Shown one piece after another: positions 1 through 6,006 of a DNA stretch of 8,049 bases. The first letter of the stretch is position 1; the number at the start of each line of letters is the position of its first letter. The stretch is from contig QHTY01000061.1 in assembly GCA_003220985.1 (NCBI GenBank), positions 12,777 to 20,825 of the forward strand, in the 5' to 3' direction. This DNA is from Gemmatimonadota bacterium (lineage in GTDB: Bacteria > Gemmatimonadota > Gemmatimonadetes > Gemmatimonadales > GWC2-71-9). Below the pieces are notes generated by a model. That model saw nothing but the letters and a program-made list of their open reading frames with translations. It searched no databases and had not been told where the DNA came from. The translations under genes were made by a program, and so were the position numbers.

Positions 1-842
1 AGCAACACGCGCACGTCGCTCGGCGGTGCACCCGCGACGGCTGCCGCCGGATCCGAGGCCGCTGAAAGGTCGGTGACGCCCGCGACGAGCAGTCGCGCCG
101 CGCCCCGCTGCACGATCCGATGCTCGTTCGACAGCACCTCCATGCCCAGCCGCTCGAGCTCCGCCATCCACCCACGGACATCCCAGTAGTACTCGTGATT
201 GCCCGTGACGAAGTACGCGCCATGCGGCGCCCGCAGACGGGCCAGGGGCGCGACGTGGTCGCGCAGATCCGGGACGAGCCCGTCGGCCACGTCTCCCGTC
301 ACCGCCACGAGATCAGGCCGTAGCGCGTTGGCGCGGTCGACCACCGCATCGACAAATCGGCGGCGGATCGTCGGCCCAATGTGCAAGTCGCTCAGCTGCA
401 GTATCCGAAACCCCGCGAGGTCGCTGGGCAGATCGGCGATCGGCACGGTCACATGAACCACACGCGGCCGGCGCGCGAGCACGATGCCGAGGAGCGTGAG
501 GAATGCCGCTCCGCTCACGACCGCTATGACCAAGTGAACGGTGTCGGGCAGCCGGAGCAGGTCGATGACGACAAAGGACACGATGAGGAGCGAGGACAGC
601 CCCATCGCTGTGTATGCCGCCCAGTCGAGAATCCGCATCGCGAAGCCCGGGCCGCGACCCGCCGCCCGTTCGCGACGGGCCGTGAAGAGTGCGACGAGCG
701 GCAGCCAAGCCACGAGGACGATGCCAGCCCACGCGACTGCCCGCGTCAGGCCCGCGACTGGCGCGGGGCCCAGCACGTGCGCGCCCACGTAGACGTTGAG
801 CAACGTCCAGATGGCACCAACGATCGCGAGCCGCAACAGCAT
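1..842 (-). CDS. Membrane-anchored calcineurin-like metallophosphoesterase (partial, C-terminus beyond window)
   Basis: I translated this frame by hand; it stays open to the window edge, giving 280 complete codons. The N-terminal ~122 residues are hydrophobic, with likely membrane segments near residues 5-25, 36-54, 78-97 and 103-122. A phosphoesterase domain follows. It carries the dimetal-site motifs in order: SDLHIG (D152, H154), TGDVADG (G183, D184) and GNHE (N215, H216). The later GH and GHxH motifs of the family should lie in the missing part. Family knowledge suggests a YkuE/YaeI-type enzyme hydrolysing a phosphoester, perhaps a lipid-linked one, at the membrane; the substrate cannot be told. 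I chose the ATG at 842 because AGGA lies 5 bases upstream. A TTG at 857, overlapping the transporter stop, is possible but has no clear ribosome site. The gene starts 11 bases after the MFS gene and probably belongs to the same transcript. Confidence 0.88.
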   Translation of the reverse strand, partial: MLLRLAIVGAIWTLLNVYVGAHVLGPAPVAGLTRAVAWAGIVLVAWLPLVALFTARRERAAGRGPGFAMRILDWAAYTAMGLSSLLIVSFVVIDLLRLPDTVHLVIAVVSGAAFLTLLGIVLARRPRVVHVTVPIADLPSDLAGFRILQLSDLHIGPTIRRRFVDAVVDRANALRPDLVAVTGDVADGLVPDLRDHVAPLARLRAPHGAYFVTGNHEYYWDVRGWMAELERLGMEVLSNEHRIVQRGAARLLVAGVTDLSAASDPAAAVAGAPPSDVRVL

Positions 843-853
843 TTGCGTCCTGG

Positions 854-2425
854 TCAATGTGCCGCCGCTCCGGCGCCCGGCATCCCTTTGCTCTTGTGCA
901 TCAGCGGCAAGAGTGCCAGCGACAGGACGAAGACCGCTCCGAAGAGCAGGAACAGTTGCTCGAACGACAGCATCATCGCCTGCCTGGTCACGATGCCGTT
1001 CAAGAATCCGACCGCTTTGGTTTGCGCGATCGCCGGCACTTCCCCCCGGGCGATCAGCGCCTGCGTGATCTGCCCCAGCCGTTCGCGCGTGGCTTCGGAA
1101 TAGAGCGTGACATTTGCCGCGAGGTCGGCGCGGTGAATCGCGGTAAACCGCTGGACCAGCGTCGCCGAGAGCGCAATCCCGATGCTCCCGCCCAGCTGCC
1201 GCATCAAGTTGAACAGACCGGTTCCGTTGGGGATTCTCGACATCGGCAAATCGGCCAGCGCCAGGTTCGTCAGCGGTACGAAGATCAGGCCGAGCCCCAC
1301 CCCGCGGAAAATCAGCGGCCAGAAGAAATCGCTCATGCCACTTTCGGTCGTGAAATGCGCGTGTTTCCACATGGCCAGCGCGAAGATCGCCACGCCTGCC
1401 ACGATCGAGAGCCGCGCGTCGAACTTGCCCGTGGTCCTTCCCATCACCGCCATGGTGAATGCGCTCGCCAGCGCGCCCGGCAGGATCACGAGGCCGGTTT
1501 GGTTCGCGGTGAAGTTGCGGATGTTCTGCAGGTAGACCGGCAACACAAACACCGTCGCATACAGGCACACGCCCAGCACGAGTCCGAACACCACCCCGAC
1601 CGCGAGCTGCCGGCTTTTCAATATTCGCAGATCGACCACGGGATGGTCTGTGCGCAGCTCGTGCCAGATGAACGTGATCAACGAGAGGACGCTGGTGATG
1701 GCGAGCAGCCGGACCTGCCCCGACGACCACCAATCGAGCCGCTCACCGCGCTCGAGCATGGTCTGCAAGGCGCCGATCCCCACGGCCAGCAGGCCCAGGC
1801 CGATGAAGTCCACCCGCTCGGCGCGCTGCTGATGCAGGGAGTCGTTGATGAACGACATCGTCAGCGCCAGGGCGAGCATCCCAAAGGGGATGTTGATATA
1901 GAAGATCCACGGCCAGCCGTAGGTATCCGTAATCCAGCCGCCGACCGTAGGGCCGAGCGTCGGGCCCACCATTACGCCGACGCCGAAAATCGCCATCGCC
2001 GTGCCGTATTCCTCGCGCGGGAACTCCTCGTACAGGATCGCCTGCGACGTGGAGAGCAGCGCGCCGCCGCCCAGCCCCTGCACGATGCGCCAGAACACGA
2101 GAGCCTCGAGCGAGTGCGCGTTCCCACACAGGAACGACGCGAGCGTGAAGAGCGCAATCGAACCGGCGAAATAGCGGCGCCGCCCGAAATACGCCGACAG
2201 CCATCCGGTGATGGGTAGGACGATCACGTTCGCGACGATGTAGCCGGTGGACACCCAGGCGATCTGGTCCAGCGTCGCGCCGAGATTCCCCATCATGTGC
2301 GGAATCGCCACGTTCACGATGCTGGTGTCGAGCAGCTCCAGCACCGACGCGAGCGACACCGTGATCGCGATGATGTACTTGAAGCGATACCTATCCTCAG
2401 GTATCGGGAGAGCGATCGCCGCCAT
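854..2425 (-). CDS. emrB: EmrB/QacA-type (DHA2) MFS drug:proton antiporter, 14 TM
   Basis: This is the inner-membrane pump of a tripartite exporter, expected to expel drugs or other amphipathic compounds in exchange for protons. The 523-residue length is normal for the 14-helix DHA2 family. Visible motifs are LLDTSIVNVAIP in the first helix (residues 31-42, with E30 and D33), a motif-A-like GWLSAYFGRRR (74-84), the motif-B arginine in WRIVQGLGGG (112-121), and motif C GPTLGPTVGG (154-163), followed by WPWIFYINIPFG. The hydrophilic loop before the last helix (about 428-485) is typical of EmrB. The start ATG overlaps the stop of the upstream fusion-protein gene by one base (TAATG), and I see no strong Shine-Dalgarno, so translation is probably coupled. 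Substrate specificity cannot be read from the sequence. The symbol is by family resemblance to E. coli EmrB. Confidence 0.95.
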   Translation of the reverse strand: MAAIALPIPEDRYRFKYIIAITVSLASVLELLDTSIVNVAIPHMMGNLGATLDQIAWVSTGYIVANVIVLPITGWLSAYFGRRRYFAGSIALFTLASFLCGNAHSLEALVFWRIVQGLGGGALLSTSQAILYEEFPREEYGTAMAIFGVGVMVGPTLGPTVGGWITDTYGWPWIFYINIPFGMLALALTMSFINDSLHQQRAERVDFIGLGLLAVGIGALQTMLERGERLDWWSSGQVRLLAITSVLSLITFIWHELRTDHPVVDLRILKSRQLAVGVVFGLVLGVCLYATVFVLPVYLQNIRNFTANQTGLVILPGALASAFTMAVMGRTTGKFDARLSIVAGVAIFALAMWKHAHFTTESGMSDFFWPLIFRGVGLGLIFVPLTNLALADLPMSRIPNGTGLFNLMRQLGGSIGIALSATLVQRFTAIHRADLAANVTLYSEATRERLGQITQALIARGEVPAIAQTKAVGFLNGIVTRQAMMLSFEQLFLLFGAVFVLSLALLPLMHKSKGMPGAGAAAH

Positions 2426-3465
2426 TAGTGAGTCTTGATCGTCGCGACGACACTCATGCCCGGTCGCAACGCATGGGCCGGATCCGGCGCGCCGTCCAGG
2501 TGAATCCGGACCGGAATCCTCTGCACCACCTTCGTGAAGTTACCGGTCGCGTTGTCGGGCGGCAGCATCGAGAACTTCGCGCCGGTCGCGGGCGACAGGC
2601 TCTCGACGTGGCCGCGGAAGTGAACGCCCTTGTACGCATCCACCGTGATGTCCGCGGAGTCGCCCGGGGTGACATCGGCCGTCTCGGTTTCCTTCAGGTT
2701 CGCCGTCACCCAGACATCTTCGAGCGGCACGACGCTCATCAGCGGCTGGCCGGGCTGAACCAGCTGGCCAATCTCGACCGACTTCTTCGAGACCACGCCG
2801 TTTGACGGCGCGGTGAGCCGCGTGTACGAGAGCTGGAGCGCGGCCTGATCGCGCGCGGCTCGTGCCGCGGCGACCCGTGCATCCGCACCCACCAGCGCGG
2901 CCTGCGCCGCGGCGAGCTGCGCCTGCGCCGCCGTGGCGGCCGCGCGCACCGCATCCAGCTGCTGCTGGCTCACGACGTTCTGGCTCGCGAGTGGCTCGAT
3001 CCGCCCGAGATCGGCGGCCGCCTTGGTGGCATTGGCCTGCGCCTGCGCGACCGCGGCATCCGCCTGCCCCACGCGGGTGCGGCTGCTCACCGTCGCCAGG
3101 AGCGCCGCGAGATCGGCATCGGTCTGCGCGAGCCGGGCGCGAAAGTCCCGGTCATCGAGCACGACCAGGGTATCGCCGGCCTTCACGGTGTGATTCTCGT
3201 CCACGCGCACCTCGACGACGTAGCCGCCGACCTTCGGCAGCACCGGGATGATGTGGCCGTCCACCTGGGCGTTGTCGGTCGAAACGTGCGACCGGCTGAA
3301 CCACCATCTCCGCGCCCCGATCAGGAGCAGCCCGGCCAGGATGACGCCCATGATGATGAAGACGGTCCGCCGAGAGCTCTTGGGAGCCGGTTTTGGCGGC
3401 GCCGCCGGCGGTGCCGAGTGTGCGGGCCGAGTTCTTGTCTCCGTGGGTTCCATCGTCGTAGCCAT
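2425..3465 (-). CDS. emrA: EmrA-like periplasmic adaptor (HlyD/membrane fusion protein family)
   Basis: This adaptor should join the MFS pump to the outer-membrane channel across the periplasm. The 346 residues start with a Pro/Ala-rich cytoplasmic stretch (10-31) and a single transmembrane anchor (about 34-52). A first half-lipoyl segment has GYVVEVRVDENHTVKAGDTL (81-100). An Ala/Gln-rich coiled-coil hairpin covers about 107-213. The second half-lipoyl has LTAPSNGVVSKKSVEIGQLV (217-236). A beta-barrel region ends with TGNFTKVVQRIPVRI (307-321), a signature typical of EmrA. The frame stays open upstream to 3822, but there it runs through the channel gene. I chose the ATG at 3465 because it follows a doubled AAGGA and sits 13 bases after the channel stop. 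The stop codon overlaps the start of the MFS gene. Confidence 0.94.
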   Translation of the reverse strand: MATTMEPTETRTRPAHSAPPAAPPKPAPKSSRRTVFIIMGVILAGLLLIGARRWWFSRSHVSTDNAQVDGHIIPVLPKVGGYVVEVRVDENHTVKAGDTLVVLDDRDFRARLAQTDADLAALLATVSSRTRVGQADAAVAQAQANATKAAADLGRIEPLASQNVVSQQQLDAVRAAATAAQAQLAAAQAALVGADARVAAARAARDQAALQLSYTRLTAPSNGVVSKKSVEIGQLVQPGQPLMSVVPLEDVWVTANLKETETADVTPGDSADITVDAYKGVHFRGHVESLSPATGAKFSMLPPDNATGNFTKVVQRIPVRIHLDGAPDPAHALRPGMSVVATIKTH

Positions 3466-3468
3466 TGT

Positions 3469-3480
3469 TCCTTTTCCTTT
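3469..3480 (-). promoter_or_regulatory. Doubled Shine-Dalgarno of the adaptor gene
   Basis: On the minus strand the sequence AAAGGAAAAGGA sits just before ACA-ATG of the adaptor gene. It offers two AAGGA sites, 9 and 3 bases from the start codon, and it overlaps the TAA stop of the channel gene. This fixes the adaptor start at 3465 rather than at the much longer open frame. It is the strongest ribosome site inside the pump operon. Confidence 0.75.
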
Positions 3481-4807
3481 AATGCAAGGTCCGCGCGCTG
3501 CCCACTGACCGGGCCAGCGCAATGCGCGCCGAGACCGCCGCGAAACGCGCATCGATGTCCGCGTCACGCGCGCGGAGCAATGAAGACTGGGCGTTGATGA
3601 CTTCGATGTTGCCGGCGACGCCTGCTCTAAAACGCTGGCGCGCTTCGGAAACTTCCTGGGCCGCGAGCTGCAAGCGCTCGACGGCGATCTGCTGCTGGGC
3701 GCCCGCCGACCGCAGGTCGAGCAGCGCCCCGTCGACATCGGCGGCGACCTGCTGGCGCAGGTCGCGCGTGCGCACGTCCGACTCCCGCGCCACGGCCTCC
3801 TGCTCGGCCTTCCGCCCCTCACGCCGGAAGCCGTCGAGAATCGGCAAGGTGACTTCGACGGCGATCTGGCGCGTGCCGACGGCGTCCGGGACGCGCAGCC
3901 CGCTGAAGCCGTAATCGGCTTCCAGATCCAGCCGGGGGAGCCGTTCGGCGGAAATGGCGCTCACCGCCTGCCGCGCAGCCGCGCCGCGGGCCTGCTCGGC
4001 GATGAGATCGGGACGGGTCGCAACCGCCTGCGTCACCGCGGCGTTGCGGTCCGCCGGGACATCGGCGGCGCCGAGCTGTACGCTCAAGCTGTCCGTCAAC
4101 GTGATCGGCGTGCTGGGCTCAATGCCCAACGCGCGCGCGAGATCGATTGTCGCGCGATCGAGCTGATTCTCCGCCACGACGAGCCGGCCCGCGGCGTCCG
4201 CCAGCTGCGTCTTGGCGCGCGTGACGTCGATCGACGCGCTCACCCCCGCCTGTTGTTGCGCCACCGCCAGACCGACCAGCTCGGCGGCCAGCGCCGAGTC
4301 CGCCTGCCGCGCAGCGACCACCGCGTTCGCGCGCGCCGCGCGGGCGTACGCCAGCGCAACGTTTTGCGCCGCGGTCTCGATGACCGCGCTGCGCTCCGCG
4401 TTGGCCGCGTTCAGCTGCCCGCGTGCCGCGCTCACGCGACTCACGCTGGAGAGATCGAACAACGTCTGCGTGACGCGCGCGCGGCCGTCGTACGCATTGA
4501 ACGGCGGCACGAGCGACGGCAGGCTCAGCCCCGGCAGCTGGAAACCGAGCGTCTGCGGATTGAACGTGCGGTTCACCCACGAGCCCGTGAGCGAGAGATT
4601 CGGCAGCAACGAAGCGCGAGCCTGGCGTACCCGCGCGCCGGCCGCGTCGCTGCGAAGTCCGGCGATCGTGACTGCCGCGGGACCGATGTCTGCGCTCGCC
4701 TTGGTTGCCTGGCGGACGGCGCCGGCAAATGAGAGCGGGAGTGGTGCCGAGCCCGGCGCCTGCGTCTGCAGGACCAGTGCGATCAGGAGGTTACTTGCTG
4801 ATACCAT
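3479..4807 (-). CDS. TolC-family outer-membrane efflux channel protein
   Basis: This is the outer-membrane exit duct of the pump. The 442-residue protein has a short signal-like N-terminus (hydrophobic LLIALVL at 7-13, possible cleavage near APGSA, 17-21) with no lipobox cysteine. Two outer-membrane efflux repeats follow, about 25-230 and 250-438. The first has RQARASLLPNLSLTGSW (61-77) and QTLFDLS (114-120). The second has ATRPDLIAEQARG (263-275), ERLPRLDLEADYG (288-300), LPILDGFRREGRKAEQE (321-337) and RFRAGVAGNIEVINAQSSLL (392-411), which are typical TolC/OEP positions. Long Ala/Gln/Arg-rich helices fit the periplasmic tunnel. The ATG lies inside the end of the TetR gene (17-base overlap) without a visible Shine-Dalgarno, so translation is probably coupled to the repressor. 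A start further downstream would cut into the signal region. Confidence 0.93.
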   Translation of the reverse strand: MVSASNLLIALVLQTQAPGSAPLPLSFAGAVRQATKASADIGPAAVTIAGLRSDAAGARVRQARASLLPNLSLTGSWVNRTFNPQTLGFQLPGLSLPSLVPPFNAYDGRARVTQTLFDLSSVSRVSAARGQLNAANAERSAVIETAAQNVALAYARAARANAVVAARQADSALAAELVGLAVAQQQAGVSASIDVTRAKTQLADAAGRLVVAENQLDRATIDLARALGIEPSTPITLTDSLSVQLGAADVPADRNAAVTQAVATRPDLIAEQARGAAARQAVSAISAERLPRLDLEADYGFSGLRVPDAVGTRQIAVEVTLPILDGFRREGRKAEQEAVARESDVRTRDLRQQVAADVDGALLDLRSAGAQQQIAVERLQLAAQEVSEARQRFRAGVAGNIEVINAQSSLLRARDADIDARFAAVSARIALARSVGSARTLH

Positions 4808-5444
4808 GGAGATAGAGATCGATGTGAGTGTTGAGGTAACTGGCGACGTCGAAGCCCTCTGGCATGCACGCCGAGAAGGCCTTGCGAGCGATGACGGCGT
4901 GCATGAGCGGCGACATCGCGAGCTTGGCCGCGAGCATAACGTTCACCGGACGGAATTCGCCGGCCTTGATGCCTCTTTGGATGACGCCGGCCATCAGCCG
5001 ATGCCCACGCGTCACGACTTCTTCGTAGTAGAAGCGAGCCAGCGCGGGGAAGTTCCCGGCTTCGGCCATCATCAGTTTGGGGATCCCGACGAGCGACGTT
5101 TCACCGACCAGACGCCAGTACTCGCGCACCAGCCGCTCCAGGAGCTCGCGCGCACTCCCGGTAAACGACTGGGCGAGCGCCTCGCCTTGCGCGATGACCT
5201 GGACGATGGTCTCGCGGATGAGCGCCTTGAACAGCGCCTCTTTATTCTCGAAGTAGAGGTAGATCGTGCCTTTGGTCACGCCGGCCTTGCGCGCGACGTC
5301 TTCGAGCTTGGTCGCAGCGAAGCCGCGATCGGAGAAGACCTCGAGGGCGGCGGCAAGGATCTCGTCGGGACGGGCGTCCTTGCGGCGGTGCCAGCGGGGG
5401 CGCGCGGCACGGGACGAACGACGTTTGACAGCAGTTGCGGGCAT
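4791..5444 (-). CDS. TetR/AcrR-family transcriptional repressor of the efflux operon
   Basis: A predicted ligand-sensing repressor of 217 residues. After a basic N-terminal tail (1-27, rich in Arg and Lys) comes the TetR DNA-binding domain, about 28-75. Its helix-turn-helix is TKLEDVARKAGVTKGTIYLY (45-64), followed by FENKEALF. The C-terminal ligand and dimer domain contains NFPALARFYYEEVV (131-144), reminiscent of AefR-like C-terminal domains. I chose the ATG at 5444 because GGAG sits 6 bases upstream. A TTG at 5456 would add four residues, but it overlaps that Shine-Dalgarno. The gene leads the pump operon and overlaps the channel gene by 17 bases, and a large palindrome lies directly upstream, so autoregulation together with the pump genes is likely. 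The inducer is unknown. Confidence 0.94.
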   Translation of the reverse strand: MPATAVKRRSSRAARPRWHRRKDARPDEILAAALEVFSDRGFAATKLEDVARKAGVTKGTIYLYFENKEALFKALIRETIVQVIAQGEALAQSFTGSARELLERLVREYWRLVGETSLVGIPKLMMAEAGNFPALARFYYEEVVTRGHRLMAGVIQRGIKAGEFRPVNVMLAAKLAMSPLMHAVIARKAFSACMPEGFDVASYLNTHIDLYLHGISK

Positions 5445-5450
5445 TGGAGT

Positions 5451-5454
5451 CTCC
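5451..5454 (-). promoter_or_regulatory. Shine-Dalgarno of the TetR gene (decides the start)
   Basis: GGAG on the minus strand lies 6 bases before the ATG at 5444. The upstream in-frame TTG (5456-5454) shares its last G with this site, so it cannot use it. The site directly abuts the end of the 34-bp palindrome. Confidence 0.7.
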
Positions 5455-5488
5455 AAAGTTACTAACTGAACGGTCAGTAAGTAACTTT
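5455..5488. promoter_or_regulatory. 34-bp palindrome, probable TetR operator
   Basis: Read on the minus strand: AAAGTTACTTACTGA, then CCGT, then TCAGTTAGTAACTTT. The two 15-base arms match at 14 of 15 positions (one T/T mismatch) around a 4-base centre. The core ACTGACC/GTTCAGT resembles operators of TetR-family repressors, which normally bind palindromes just upstream of their own gene. The motif fills most of the 59-base gap between the DinB-like gene and the TetR gene. A TTGACC hexamer at 5507-5502 (minus strand) could be a -35, but no good -10 follows at normal spacing, so the exact promoter is not resolved. The arms are AT-rich against a GC-rich background. Confidence 0.82.
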
Positions 5489-5503
5489 AGGTTCCCGCCG
5501 GGG

Positions 5504-5998
5504 TCAACCCCGCTGCCGGTAAAAGCGGATCAGGTCGGTGTTGGGCGCGGCGCCGCCGAGTTGGCGCAGAAACACCACGATCTGCCCGCGATGGTAGGAC
5601 GAATGATTGATGAAATGGCGAAACATCTGCCGGAATGAGTGGACGTATTCGCCGCCCGTGGAAGGCTTTACGACCCGCGTCTCCTCGAGCCGGGCGTCGT
5701 TCAAACCCGCAACGAACGCCGCCCGCTCGCGCTCCACCTGCTCCCACCGGCTCCGCACCTCCGCCAGGGTGCGCAGGTCGGTTCCTTGTGCAACGGGCGG
5801 ATTGGGCCGTCCCAACCAGCGATGCAGCCACAGCTGCTCGGCCCACACGATGTGGCCGAGCGTGCCGTGAATCCCGCCAAAGCTGCTCTTCAGGTCGCGG
5901 AAGTACTCATCGTCCGGCAGCTCGGCGACCGCATCAAGAATGATGCGGTTCGCCCACGCGTTGTAGGCGAACAGCTCCTGCGCCTCAGCGACCGTCAT
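5504..5998 (-). CDS. DinB/YfiT-like four-helix metalloprotein
   Basis: A 164-residue protein of the DinB superfamily. It starts with a helix containing AYNAWANRIILDAV (11-24), a typical DinB opening. The predicted metal-binding histidines are in place: H49 in GTLGHIVWAE, and H132 and H136 in FINHSSYHRGQ. The W54/W57 region and the HxxxHRGQ motif are also characteristic. Members include thiol-dependent transferases and many uncharacterised damage-inducible proteins, so the exact reaction is unknown; a detoxifying thiol-transfer role would suit the neighbouring efflux operon but is speculation. I chose the ATG at 5998, 8 bases after the stop of the beta-helix gene, with GAGG 3 bases upstream. 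Longer upstream readings overlap the beta-helix gene. It is probably cotranscribed with that gene. Confidence 0.9.
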   Translation of the reverse strand: MTVAEAQELFAYNAWANRIILDAVAELPDDEYFRDLKSSFGGIHGTLGHIVWAEQLWLHRWLGRPNPPVAQGTDLRTLAEVRSRWEQVERERAAFVAGLNDARLEETRVVKPSTGGEYVHSFRQMFRHFINHSSYHRGQIVVFLRQLGGAAPNTDLIRFYRQRG

Positions 5999-6006
5999 GA
6001 CCCTCG

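Noticed and set aside
857..2218. Long plus-strand open frame (453 codons) opposite the MFS gene
   Set aside because: It is antisense to an unmistakable transporter. The translation is Arg/His/Gln/Glu-rich with no recognisable domain, as expected for the complementary frame of a GC-rich gene.
2425..3822. Longer version of the adaptor protein starting at 3822
   Set aside because: The extra 119 residues overlap the channel gene and are Arg/Ser-rich without adaptor features. The ATG at 3465 has a strong doubled Shine-Dalgarno and gives a normal EmrA layout.
4212..5465. Plus-strand open frame (417 codons) opposite the channel and TetR genes
   Set aside because: It spans two well-supported genes on the other strand and shows no domain or signal. 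Long shadow frames are common at high GC.
5499..5512. CGGGGT/ACCCCG inverted repeat at the end of the DinB-like gene as an intrinsic terminator
   Set aside because: The stem is only about 6 bp with a 2- to 4-base loop, no T-run follows on the minus strand, and it overlaps the stop codon.
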